Shown in pieces: positions 1-9,100 of a stretch of 64,000 nucleotides of DNA (positions are counted from its first letter, which is position 1; every line of letters starts with the position of its first letter). The notes beneath the pieces are model-generated. The model worked only from the letters and a program-made list of their open reading frames with translations. It had not been told where the DNA came from and did not search any database. The position numbers and the translations under genes are program-made. Origin of the DNA: Bacteroidota bacterium (GTDB lineage: Bacteria; Bacteroidota; Bacteroidia; UKL13-3); the NCBI GenBank assembly GCA_947457395.1, contig CANGVA010000011.1, forward strand, positions 1-64,000. Reading direction: 5' to 3'.

Positions 1-150
1 CTTGCATCTGCCTATCTGCTTTTTCAGCCGGTGGAGGTAAACCAAATGAATATGCTTATTTTGTTAGGTACGTTATTTTTACTTTTAACCACTAAAATTC
101 CTTCTCCAATCGTTGTATTATTGTGTATTGTTGCAGGAATATTTTTTTAA
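1..150 (+). CDS. C-terminal end of a probable ChrA-family chromate transporter (partial)
   Basis: Only the 3' end lies in the window: 49 codons are open from the first base to a TAA at 148-150. The peptide is strongly hydrophobic, and the stretch TKIPSPIVVLL near its end resembles the last transmembrane helix of ChrA chromate transporters, where a similar T-K-I-P-x-P stretch precedes the final helix. The stop codon overlaps the ATG of the next gene (TAATG), which suggests translational coupling. The family call rests on about 50 residues and is tentative; another polytopic membrane protein is possible. Confidence 0.5.
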   Translation, partial: LASAYLLFQPVEVNQMNMLILLGTLFLLLTTKIPSPIVVLLCIVAGIFF

Positions 151-782
151 TGAAAAAAGCACTTTTATTAACATTCCTTTTTTGTGCGTTTCTGTTTGCG
201 CCAAATGCAAAGGCGCAGGCGGATGAGGATTTGCTTCAGCTTTCCGGTGTGGTTGTAAGTACAGACAGTTTGCAAGGCCTACCTTTTGTTTCCGTACGAA
301 TCAAAGGCTTGAACAAAGGTACTTTTACAGATGCTGATGGCTTTTTTTCATTTGTTGTAAGAAAGGGTGATACGGTTTTATTTACCTTTATTGGTATGAA
401 GGATGCCATTTATGTTGTGCCTAGAAATTTAACTGCTTCCCGCTATTCTATTGTTCAACCCATGACTGAGGATTCCGTGCTACTGCCAGAGACCGTGATA
501 CATGCCTGGCCAACTCCTGAAGAGTTTAATTATTATTTTGTCAAAGCTAATATCCCGGATACCTATGGTACGCTTGCCCGAAATAACCTGAAAAGAAAAA
601 CACTTACCACTTTTGGCTCTAGTATGATTATGGATGCCAGAGAAAATCAAAGCTATGCTGCTACACAATCAGCTAACAGGTATTATTATAACGGTCAGCT
701 ACCTCCGCAACGGCTGTTTGATCCGTTTGCATGGAGTCAGTTTTTTAATTCATGGAAACGAGGAGATTTTAAGAAGAAGTAG
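150..782 (+). CDS. Secreted carboxypeptidase-like regulatory domain protein
   Basis: The 210-residue protein begins with a signal peptide (MKKALLLTFLFCAFLFAPNAKAQ). Residues about 30-105 have the pattern of the carboxypeptidase D regulatory-like (CarboxypepD_reg) beta-sandwich: 'LSGVVVSTDS...LPFVSVRIKGLNKGTFTDADGFF', then 'F...KGDTVLFTFIGMK'. In Bacteroidota this domain is common in periplasmic and outer-membrane proteins and at the start of TonB receptors; here it stands without a receptor barrel. The C-terminal ~90 residues are not recognised and end very basic (KRGDFKKK). A longer in-frame GTG start at 123 is less likely because it would put nine residues before the signal peptide. The start overlaps the stop of the upstream transporter gene. 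It ends six bases from the convergent ACMSD-like gene. Confidence 0.75.
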   Translation: MKKALLLTFLFCAFLFAPNAKAQADEDLLQLSGVVVSTDSLQGLPFVSVRIKGLNKGTFTDADGFFSFVVRKGDTVLFTFIGMKDAIYVVPRNLTASRYSIVQPMTEDSVLLPETVIHAWPTPEEFNYYFVKANIPDTYGTLARNNLKRKTLTTFGSSMIMDARENQSYAATQSANRYYYNGQLPPQRLFDPFAWSQFFNSWKRGDFKKK

Positions 783-788
783 GCAATA

Positions 789-1790
789 TTAAATACCCAG
801 CCACTCTCGGGCTGTTTTATTTAGTATTTGTTGCTTGGTTTGCTCATCCAGATTTTTAATCAGCTCAATAAATTTACCATGCTCCAGATCTCCCAGCGGA
901 AATGGGAAATCGCTTCCCAATGCAATTCTTTCGGCACCAAATAATTTTAAGTTGTATAAAAAAGCTTCCTCATCATGGACCAGCGAGTCGATATAAAATT
1001 TCTTTACATACGTTCGTGGATCGTCTACTTGATTTATATTGCATAGGTCGGGGCGAGCGTGATATCCGTGGCTGATCCTGCCAATGGTATGTGGAAAGCA
1101 GCCGCCACCATGAGCAAACATGATTCGGAGTTTGGGAAATTTATCAAAAACACCACCAAAAATCATACTGCAAATGGCTCTTGAACTTTCAGCCGGCATC
1201 CCAACTAACCAAGGTAGCCAGTACTTTTTCATTTTATCCTGACCCATCATATCCCATGGGTGCACAAAAATGCACATACCAAGCCTTTCTGCTGCTTCGT
1301 AAAAAGGGAAAAACGATTCGTCATCCAGGTTTTTATCTAAAATATGGGTTGCAATTTCAACTCCGGGTAGATTCAGTTCGTGTTTACAGCGGTTTAATTC
1401 TTCAACTGCACGCGTTATATCCTGCATTGGAAGCGTGCCTATACCAACAAAGCGTTTTGGATGGTTGCTTTGCACCTGAGCCAAGTGGTTGTTTATGTAT
1501 TTGCACCATTCATGTGTATGTTCTGGCTTTGCCCAGTAGTAAAAAAGAACCGGTATGGTAGAGAGAGCCATGAGCTGTACCCCATGATCATCCATGTGGC
1601 TTATGATGGCCTCAGGATCCCAGCATAAGCTATCAATGGCTCTGAAAAAAGTACCATCCGCTTTCATCATATTGGCTCGCCCCGGCTGATAATGGTCCAG
1701 GTAAATAAAGTCATCTCCATAACCATATTTTTCCTTTAAATTAGGAATATGTTCCGGTAAAATATGTGCATGTACATCTATTTTATACAT
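789..1790 (-). CDS. Amidohydrolase, 2-amino-3-carboxymuconate-6-semialdehyde decarboxylase (ACMSD) type
   Basis: This 333-residue protein matches the ACMSD subgroup of the amidohydrolase superfamily along its whole length. ACMSD decarboxylates 2-amino-3-carboxymuconate semialdehyde, an intermediate of tryptophan (kynurenine) and nitrobenzoate breakdown. The metal site is intact: H7 and H9 (HAH), H177 in VHPWD, H227 in AHGGG and D294 in GSDFPFPLGD correspond in spacing to the zinc ligands and catalytic His of the animal enzyme; R50 sits where the substrate-binding Arg is found. Long stretches such as KYWLPWLVGMPAE and GRISHGYHARPDLC are family hallmarks. No other kynurenine-pathway gene is in the window, so a related decarboxylase activity on another substrate is possible. 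It is cytoplasmic, with no signal peptide. Confidence 0.9.
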   Translation of the reverse strand: MYKIDVHAHILPEHIPNLKEKYGYGDDFIYLDHYQPGRANMMKADGTFFRAIDSLCWDPEAIISHMDDHGVQLMALSTIPVLFYYWAKPEHTHEWCKYINNHLAQVQSNHPKRFVGIGTLPMQDITRAVEELNRCKHELNLPGVEIATHILDKNLDDESFFPFYEAAERLGMCIFVHPWDMMGQDKMKKYWLPWLVGMPAESSRAICSMIFGGVFDKFPKLRIMFAHGGGCFPHTIGRISHGYHARPDLCNINQVDDPRTYVKKFYIDSLVHDEEAFLYNLKLFGAERIALGSDFPFPLGDLEHGKFIELIKNLDEQTKQQILNKTAREWLGI

Positions 1791-1893
1791 CGTGTTTATT
1801 TAGGGATTGTTTAGCAAATGTAATAATTGGCTGCTCATGCTACCAATCTTTATGTTGCCTGCTTAATTTTTGTTATAATCGAATAAAAAAAAG

Positions 1894-2349
1894 ATGAAAT
1901 CAGAAGCAAACTCGGTTGAGGAATACCTGGCAACGTTACCTGAAGAAAGAAGAAAGGCGTTAAATGAGTTACGTAAGCTGGCTAAAAAATATCTAGGTAA
2001 AGAAATAAAAGAAGAAATGAGCTATGGAATGATTGGCTGGGTAATACCTCATCGTGTTTTCCCGGCCGGATATCATTGTAACCCGGCCTTGCCATTGCCT
2101 TTTGTGAGTGTGGCTTCGCAAAAGTCCGGCATTTCACTTTATCATATGGGATTATATGCCGATAAGCAGCTGATGAATTGGTTTGTGCAAGAATATCCTA
2201 AACACTGTGCTGCTAAATTAGATTTGGGTAAAAGTTGCATCCGTTTTAAAAAGCCGGAAGAAATTCCTTTTAAATTAATTGGTGCATTATTTGAAAAGAT
2301 GAATACAACTCAATGGATTAAATTGTATACGCAGCAATTACGTAAATAA
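1894..2349 (+). CDS. DUF1801 domain protein
   Basis: The 151-residue protein begins with the typical DUF1801 opening: an N-terminal helix 'VEEYLATLPEERRKALNELRKL', then 'EEMSYGMIGW', a central 'VSVASQKSGISLYHMGLY' strand pair and a C-terminal 'LDLGKSCIRFKKPEEIPFKLI'. The domain is a small SRPBCC-unrelated alpha/beta fold found in many soil and Bacteroidota proteins; its biochemical function is not established. The gene is monocistronic, preceded by ~100 bp with no recognisable promoter and ends four bases before the convergent epimerase gene. Confidence 0.85.
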   Translation: MKSEANSVEEYLATLPEERRKALNELRKLAKKYLGKEIKEEMSYGMIGWVIPHRVFPAGYHCNPALPLPFVSVASQKSGISLYHMGLYADKQLMNWFVQEYPKHCAAKLDLGKSCIRFKKPEEIPFKLIGALFEKMNTTQWIKLYTQQLRK

Positions 2350-2353
2350 TATC

Positions 2354-3343
2354 TCAGCTAAGGCTAAGCTTTCCGTTTTCTTCCTTTACAAGGCCGAAAG
2401 GCTCATCTTTTATGATTAGAAACCCGTCCAGATCAACCACATGAACTCCGCTGCACAGCTGGAGTGCACTGGCAATTCCAAGGGTGGTCTCAACCATGCA
2501 GCCTACCATGGTTTTCATGCCATGCTTTCGGGCTTCATTTAATAAATAAATCCCATTGAGGTATCCACCTGCTTTCATCAGTTTCATGTTTATGCCATCA
2601 AACCTGTGCGTTAATTTTTCAAAATCAGCCTCGGCACAAACGCTTTCATCGGCAAATAAGGGGAAAGGACTGTGTTGTTTTACATGTGTATATGCTGCTT
2701 CCATATCTGCAGGCATAGGTTGTTCAATGATATCAATTGGATATGGTTTGAGTGTTTCCAAAAAACGAATGAGTTCCTCCGGATCTTTCCAACCTTCGTT
2801 GGCATCAATAATCAGCGGTTTATTGCAAATCGCAGTTACCGCTCTTAGCAGGCCATGTGCCTGTTCTGCATTTACTTTGATTTTAATTTTATCAAATCTG
2901 GAAAGGTTATAATTCTTAAAAAAATCAGCAATGGCTTCTGTTTCCATGATGGGCAGGGAAAAGGCAGTTGCCAGCGATGATACTTGCTCAACACCCAGGT
3001 AGGAGTGAAGCGGTTGTTTATTTTTAGCGCATAGAAAATGAATATAGGCCGATTCAATGCCGAACCTCAGAGCATTACAGGGTTTCAACTCGTTTAATAG
3101 CGCTGTTAAATCATTTATGTCTTTTATTTGGGCAGGATGCTTTGCGTTAAACAATTCAAACTCCTGCATGACGCGTTCCGGTGTTTCCTGGTATCTAATA
3201 TTGGGAGCTACCTCACCCTTACCGGTGTATTGACCATCAGTAACCGTTATTATGGTATTGATTTTATAATTGGTGGCATTACGAGATAATTTCCACGTAT
3301 ATTTTAGGTCCAGCCTTATTGGGTTAGCATTCCATTGTAACAT
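2354..3343 (-). CDS. Dipeptide epimerase (enolase superfamily, L-Ala-D/L-Glu epimerase type)
   Basis: The 329-residue protein has the full enolase-superfamily muconate-lactonizing-type layout. A capping domain (1-120) is followed by a TIM barrel with the KxK general base K154/K156 (KIKVN), metal ligands D180 (IDAN), E207 (IEQP) and D232 (ADES), and the opposing lysine at about 254 (NMKLMKAGG). The late DLDG (VVDLDGF) is the DxD motif that binds the dipeptide amino group in Ala-Glu epimerases. It probably epimerises muropeptide-derived dipeptides for peptidoglycan recycling. I chose the ATG at 3343, which follows the upstream stop by one base (TGAaATG), over the longer reading from 3394 that would overlap it. 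It is the last gene of the mnmD - oxidoreductase - epimerase operon. Confidence 0.85.
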   Translation of the reverse strand: MLQWNANPIRLDLKYTWKLSRNATNYKINTIITVTDGQYTGKGEVAPNIRYQETPERVMQEFELFNAKHPAQIKDINDLTALLNELKPCNALRFGIESAYIHFLCAKNKQPLHSYLGVEQVSSLATAFSLPIMETEAIADFFKNYNLSRFDKIKIKVNAEQAHGLLRAVTAICNKPLIIDANEGWKDPEELIRFLETLKPYPIDIIEQPMPADMEAAYTHVKQHSPFPLFADESVCAEADFEKLTHRFDGINMKLMKAGGYLNGIYLLNEARKHGMKTMVGCMVETTLGIASALQLCSGVHVVDLDGFLIIKDEPFGLVKEENGKLSLS

Positions 3344-3344
3344 T

Positions 3345-4385
3345 TCAGATAAATCTTGAAACCCGAATTTCAGATAACAAAGGTTCCTTATCAAATATGT
3401 TTTTCACCAATTTGTGGGCAACCCATGGGCCAACCATTACACCTTTGGTTCCGAGCCCGTTTAGTATATGCATATTTTTATGCTGCGGATGCTCACCAAG
3501 GATGGGTTTACGGTCGCGCGTGGTTGGTCTGATGCCTGCTTCGTGCTTCAGTATGCGAAAGGGTAAATGGGTAATTTGCTTTATTTTATCAATCAATTCT
3601 TCTTTGCCTGCATCCGTTGTCTGGTTATGCAGTTCTTTAGAGTAGTCATATGTTGCTCCTACTTTGTAACAATTATTTCCTAAAGCAACCAGATAGGCTC
3701 CTTTTTTCAGGATGCGGGCTGTTTCCAAGCCTTCGCAGGCTATGGTTAACACCTCACCTTTTGTAGGTGTTTTAGGTATGAAAGCGAAATAAGGATTTTG
3801 GCTCATGTAATATCCTTCACAAAAGACAATATGGTTAAACGTAAGATTGTGATAGTGCCAACAATTACCTTCGGTTAGTAAATCATTATAAACAAAAGGC
3901 TCCTGAATATATGCAGATTCATTGATAAGCATGTGCCTGAACGCTTCAATCAGTTTTGGAATATTTAACCATCCGCTTTGATTTACTTCAAAAGCACCAT
4001 AAGGTTCAATGGTATTTTCTGCAGGCTGCGGTGATGGGTTTAAGTATGCTGCAAATTCCTGCTGGTCGAGGCGTGCACTAAAATCATTTTGTTCTTTAAC
4101 GGATGAAAAAATCTGGTAGACATTCTGTTGTTTGAGCAGCTTGGAGTTTAGCAATTGTTCAAGCCCTTTATACGTTTCTACTGCAAACGGAATCAGTGTT
4201 TCAGCCATCCAACTTTTGGTCATGCGTTTACCGCTAACAGGGGTAAACATACCTGCAGCTACAGTGCTTGCCTTACTTGCCTCCGGATTATCAATAACCC
4301 ATATAGATTTACCGTGTAACCTGCAGAAATGAGCAAGCAATGTGCCTGCAAGTCCCTGGCCAACTATTAAAATATCTCTATGCAT
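3345..4385 (-). CDS. FAD-dependent oxidoreductase (DAO family), possible stand-alone MnmC1 counterpart
   Basis: The 346-residue protein starts with a dinucleotide-binding motif (ILIVGQGLAGTLLA, GxGxxG) and has the DAO-family C-terminal signature GIRPTTRDRKPILG followed by 'ILNGLGTKGVMVGPWVA'. The gene overlaps the stop of mnmD by eight bases. In gamma-proteobacteria the bifunctional MnmC joins an MnmD-like methyltransferase to an FAD oxidoreductase that removes the carboxymethyl group of cmnm5s2U in tRNA. Here the two halves are separate, adjacent and in the same order. That makes a role in wobble-uridine modification plausible, but it is an inference: general glycine/D-amino-acid oxidases share the same fold. 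Confidence 0.75.
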   Translation of the reverse strand: MHRDILIVGQGLAGTLLAHFCRLHGKSIWVIDNPEASKASTVAAGMFTPVSGKRMTKSWMAETLIPFAVETYKGLEQLLNSKLLKQQNVYQIFSSVKEQNDFSARLDQQEFAAYLNPSPQPAENTIEPYGAFEVNQSGWLNIPKLIEAFRHMLINESAYIQEPFVYNDLLTEGNCWHYHNLTFNHIVFCEGYYMSQNPYFAFIPKTPTKGEVLTIACEGLETARILKKGAYLVALGNNCYKVGATYDYSKELHNQTTDAGKEELIDKIKQITHLPFRILKHEAGIRPTTRDRKPILGEHPQHKNMHILNGLGTKGVMVGPWVAHKLVKNIFDKEPLLSEIRVSRFI

Positions 4386-5052
4386 GCGGTTTAATGGCTC
4401 TGAGCATATGTCTTTTCATAGGCGGACCTGGTAATCTTTGCACCTCAAAACCTATTTGTTTCAGGTTTCTTTTAACTTCACCTTTAGCCGCGTAAGTAAC
4501 CCAGATACCACCATTATTGAGACACAAATAAAGTTTAGTGAGGTTAGCAGCCTGCCACATCTCCGGCTGTTTATCAGGTCCAAACGCATCAAAATAAATG
4601 AGGTTATACTTTTTATCTGGAATAAAATCTGCCAGGGTAATTTGATGCTTATGTAATATGAACGAAGGGTAGATTGTATTTTCAGATTCCCATGGTGCCT
4701 CATGAATGGCACTAAATGCTTCTGCAAATTCAGATGGGTATTGCTTTGTATAGTTTAATCCAGTGATAAGCTCATAGGGCAGGGGGTAAGGCTCTAGTGT
4801 GTGATAATGAATATTGAGATTACTGTTTTGTGATGCGATGAGTGTTAGCCAGGCATTGAGGCCTGTGCCAAAACCAATTTCTAGAATATGTAATGTGTTA
4901 GTTGCTTTTGCTGCCTCCTCAAGCCCCATCTGTATATACACATATGTAGATTCCTGTATAGCCCCATTGCGTGAGTGGTAGGTTTCATCCAGTTCAGGAA
5001 CATAGATGGTATGCGAATGGTCGCGGGTTTGTAGTAGTGATAAATTTGCCAT
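4378..5052 (-). CDS. mnmD: tRNA (5-methylaminomethyl-2-thiouridine)-methyltransferase MnmD
   Basis: The 224-residue protein is a stand-alone MnmC methyltransferase domain (DUF752). It methylates nm5s2U to mnm5s2U at tRNA position 34 using S-adenosylmethionine. Visible motifs are the SAM-binding 'HILEIGFGTGLNAWLT', the active-site region 'YFDAFGPDKQPEMW' and the C-terminal 'TYAAKGEVKRNL' with 'RLPGPPMKRHMLRA'. The ATG at 5052 is preferred; an upstream TTG at 5064 falls inside the probable -7 box (5062-5069). It is the first gene of a three-gene operon and is divergent from tRNA-Ser. Confidence 0.88.
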   Translation of the reverse strand: MANLSLLQTRDHSHTIYVPELDETYHSRNGAIQESTYVYIQMGLEEAAKATNTLHILEIGFGTGLNAWLTLIASQNSNLNIHYHTLEPYPLPYELITGLNYTKQYPSEFAEAFSAIHEAPWESENTIYPSFILHKHQITLADFIPDKKYNLIYFDAFGPDKQPEMWQAANLTKLYLCLNNGGIWVTYAAKGEVKRNLKQIGFEVQRLPGPPMKRHMLRAIKPHA

Positions 5053-5061
5053 AAAAGCAGG

Positions 5062-5069
5062 CAAAGGTA
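5062..5069 (-). promoter_or_regulatory. Probable -7 element of the mnmD operon promoter
   Basis: Read on the minus strand this is TACCTTTG, a perfect match to the Bacteroidota -7 consensus TAnnTTTG, nine bases before the mnmD ATG. No TTG lies at the expected -33 distance (only TCA/TTC-like triplets), so the upstream half is weak. Confidence 0.45.
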
Positions 5070-5120
5070 AACTGCAAAGTGTTAGGAATGAAGACCTGAA
5101 AGACAGAAATCAATTTTTTT

Positions 5121-5150
5121 TTGCAGAATCGGTGCAGCAACTTACTTTTG
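5121..5150 (+). promoter_or_regulatory. Promoter of tRNA-Ser
   Basis: TTG at 5121-5123, a 19-base spacer and TACTTTTG at 5143-5150 match the Bacteroidota housekeeping consensus TTG-N19-TAnnTTTG exactly. The mature tRNA begins five bases after the -7 box, so the transcript would start at or very near the tRNA 5' end. Confidence 0.8.
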
Positions 5151-5155
5151 CACCC

Positions 5156-5243
<88 letters not shown>

Positions 5244-5245
5244 AC

Positions 5246-5277
5246 TAAAAGTCGCCCCTAATGGGGCGACTTTTTTA
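5246..5277 (+). terminator. Intrinsic terminator of tRNA-Ser
   Basis: AAAGTCGCCCC and GGGGCGACTTT form an 11-bp stem around the loop TAAT, followed by a T-rich run (TTTTTTATTT). It lies three bases after the CCA end. Confidence 0.9.
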
Positions 5278-5301
5278 TTTGCGCAGCAGTGCAAACTTGT
5301 T

Positions 5302-5939
5302 TGCATTCTGCGGAGCAAATAAAAAAGCGCAGAACGCAGTTCAGCGACTTTTGGTTGCAGCCACCCCAAATGGGATAAACGGAGTTAATCCCCAAATGCA
5401 TTCTGCTTCGGAGCAAATAAAAAAGCACAGAACGTAGTTCAGCGACTTTTGGTTGCAGCCACCCCAAATGGGATCAACGGAGTAAATCCCCAAATGCATT
5501 CTGCGGAGCAAATAAAAAAGCGCAGAACGCAGTTCAGCGACTTTTGGTTGCAGCCACCCCAAATGGGATCAACGGAGTTAATCCCCAAATGCATTCTGCT
5601 TCGGAGCAAATAAAAAAGCACAGAACGTAGTTCAGCGACTTTTGGTTGCAGCCACCCCAAATGGGATCAACGGAGTTAATCCCCAAATGCATTCTGCTTC
5701 GGAGCAAATAAAAAAGCGCAGAACGCAGTTCAGCGTCTTTTGGTTGCAGCCACCCCAAATGGGATCAACGGAGTTAATCCCCAAATGCATTCTGCTTCGG
5801 AGCAAATAAAAAGCGCAGAACGCAGTTCAGCGACTTTTGGTTGCAGCCAACCCCAACGGGATCAACGGAGTTAATCCCCAAATGCATTCTGCTTCGGAGC
5901 AAATAAAAAAGCGCAGAACGCAGTTCAGCGACTTTTGGT
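5302..5939 (-). repeat. Tandem array of seven 95-98-bp units, each with a minus-strand terminator-like hairpin
   Basis: The motif AGAACG recurs at 5331, 5429, 5524, 5622, 5720, 5817 and 5915, giving periods of 98, 95, 98, 98, 97 and 98 bases; the 95-base unit lacks TTC in 'GCTTCGG'. Each complete unit contains two small inverted repeats: GGGATcAAC-GGA-GTTaATCCC, and CGC-GAAC...GTTC-GCG. In minus-strand RNA the second is followed by CTTTTTTATTT, like an intrinsic terminator. Units 2 and 4 carry GCACAGAACGTAG instead of GCGCAGAACGCAG; this keeps pairing (G-U) only in minus-strand RNA. There are no variable spacers. The rest of the 5.24-6.10 kb gap (5940-6104) shows nothing more than AT-rich leader of the next gene. 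Confidence 0.9.
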
Positions 5940-6104
5940 AATTGTATGGCTTCAATTTAATCAAATATTTTGTCAGAATCAGCTGAGGCCAGCAAAATCA
6001 GACGTTGCCTTAAAAAAAACTTAAAATTCTTGTATTTGTAGTTTAAAATATACAACTTGATTATTAATTAACAGATTTATACACATCAAAAATACCCCAC
6101 ACTT

Positions 6105-9100
6105 ATGAAAAATTATCTCTACTTTTTAACTAAACTAGTCTATTACAGAGTTTGGATGTTAAGTTTTATTTTCCTATCAGGCACGACAGCCTACAGTCAA
6201 ACGGCTGTAACAATTCCACCTTTCTATAATACCAATGCCGGTGGTGCTGATAATATTTTTCCGCTTAATAGCACCAATAATACCGTGCAATGGATTTTTC
6301 CACCGGGTACTTTTAATAGTAATGGACCAACAGGAACACCTGCCTCAGCGGGTTTTATTAATAAGATATATTTTTTGTTAGGTGCAACAATAAACAATGC
6401 AAATGTTTATGGGAATTATACATTAAAGATTGGACAAAATGTTGGTACTCAGGTGGCATGGACAGGTGCAACATGGCAAACAGGCCTAACAACTGTTTAC
6501 ACAAATCCAAGTTTTGTTATTACAGGCGCAGCTTCTGGTACGTGGATTATGGTGCCATTACAAACTCCTTTTTATTATAATCCAGCACTATCATTAGTTT
6601 TTGAAATGGGTTCAACTCAAACAGCAGGGGGGAATCAGGTAAGACAAACCGCTCAAGGAAATCAACGCATTTGGGGACCTACAGGGAGCGCAGCACCAAG
6701 TGGAGGCCCTGGAGCAGGTACACTTAACTTTGGAATAGAAGTAGCTCCCGCAGGAAATAATGATGCCGGGGTGGTATCAATAGATTCAATTACTCCATAT
6801 TCTGCAGGTACAAGACCTGTGTATGCCAGAATAAGAAATTGGGGGCTTAATCAAATTAATAATGTTAATGTTAACTGGTCGGTAAACGGTGTTACTCAAA
6901 CCCCTGTGGCATTTACCAGTCTGCTTGATACTGTTGGAGGAGTCGGAAGTGCATTTGCAAACGTTAATTTAGGGAATGTAAATTTTGTTAATAATATAAC
7001 TTACAATATCAGAGCATGGACATCTCAGCCCAATGGGCAAAATGACACGGTTAACGTAAATGATACAGCATCAATTTTCATTCGTTCCCCTTTGAGTGGT
7101 AATTTTACGATTGGAGCAACAGGAGACATTCCAACCATTTCCGCAGCAGCAAATTTATGTTCTTCAGCCGGTGTGAATGGGCCGATAAATTTTACCCTTA
7201 TTGATGATTTATACAACAGAGCAACAGGAGAAAATTTCCCTGCTACTTTCAGTAACATTAATTTCCCGGTTACCATTCGTCCTTCAAGCACTGCAAATCC
7301 TTTAATTATTGATAGTTTAAGCACTGCAATTATTAATATAGATGGTTGCCGTAATTTTAGTATTGATGGCAGAAGAAATGTTAATGATAATGGAAGGAAT
7401 ATAACCATTGAGAACATGAGTATTTCAACCTCGGCAAGTGTGGTACGTTTTTATAATGATGCAATTAGCAGTTTATTAAGGAATGTAGTTGTAAGAGGTG
7501 CTAATAATACTTTAGCCACTACCGCAAACCCTTCGTGGGGTTTGGTGCATATCGGAGGCACCAACAAGGCTGTTCCAATTGGTAATGATAGTATTCTTAT
7601 TTTTAATAACCTCTTTGCTAGATCTCAAGGTCGTCCATATTCACAAGGCTTGGTTTCAGACGGCCAAAGCATCACGGCACAGAATAATAATATAGATATG
7701 GATAGCAATTGGTTTCAGGGTTTTACCATCAATGGTATTCATGTTACCACTACTGCATCAACTTGGGGCAATGGAGGCAATTTCCGAATTAGAGGAAATA
7801 GTTTCTATGATACAATGGTTACCGTTCCGGCTACCACAATGAATTGTATTAATTTTATACCAAACCAATCTTCAGGTTCAAACAATAATTTAATTAGCGG
7901 TAACTATATTGGAGGGCAATCTGCTTTTACAGGAAGCATTGCTGCTACACCTGCGTTGCCACGTTGGGAGTTTGGAGTGGGGGCTACTGCCATATTCAAT
8001 GGTATTGTTGTGAATAGTGGTGCTGGCACAGGAACTACTGTAAGCAATAATGTAATAAGGAATTTTAGGTTTAATAACCCTACCACCACTGCAGGGTTTA
8101 ATATGATTTCACACGGACAGGGTGCTATTCAGGTGTTAAACAATACCATTGGAATGGAAGCTGATACCAATAATATCACCTTTTACGGCAATGCAAATCT
8201 AAACGGTATAACTTGTACATCAACCAACGATCAAACCATAAACGGCAATAGTGTTAGGTCTATAACGGCTAGGATGTCAACCAATGCACCTACTAGTTTA
8301 ATAGTAAGGGGTATACTAACCCAAAGCAGCACAGGCAATGTAAATGTAAACAACAATACTGTTGCAGGCTTTTCTGTTCGTTCAGATGCTACAGGTTCTA
8401 CCACTTCTTGTGCTATTATTGGTATAGCATCTTCCCACACCAGTAGTTCAGTAAATATTAATAACAATACCATTGGCGGTTCAGGGGTAAATGATTCTAT
8501 TGTAAATTATTCTACTATTGCCTCTGCAACAAGGGTAAATGGCATCGTGGTAATTAACTCCGGTATTCATACCATTAATAACAATACCATCAGAAATTTA
8601 TGGAATTTTAATGCAGGCCTGGGAACCTCCATCTCAGCAAATCTGGTGGGTATTAATATGCAAGCAACAGGAAATGGAAATACCCTTTCCGGTAATACCA
8701 TAGATAACTTAAATATGCCAACTAGTGCCACAACTGCTACAATAGGTTTGTTTTCAGGAAGCGGTGCGGCTAGCATTTTAAATAATACCATAAGTAATGT
8801 TTATGTAAACAGTACCAATACAAACACCATTACAAATGCAGCCATTAACGGTATTTGTATAACAGCAAGTTCACTGCACACTATCAATAACAATACCCTT
8901 TTTAATTTTGATAATAGGGCAGTAGCATCTACACAAATCAACGGTATAGTGTTTAGCGGAAATAATTCAACAGTGATTAACAATAATACCATCAGAAACC
9001 TAAGAAACAGAGGCTTTAGTACTTCAACAGGTTTTGCCATAACAGGTATTTTACTTAGTACCTCTTTTGCCAATCAAACTATTAATAACAATACCATACA

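Noticed and set aside
5302-5939. CRISPR array
   Set aside because: Units are contiguous, nearly identical over the full 95-98 bases, with no variable spacers, and no cas genes are present.
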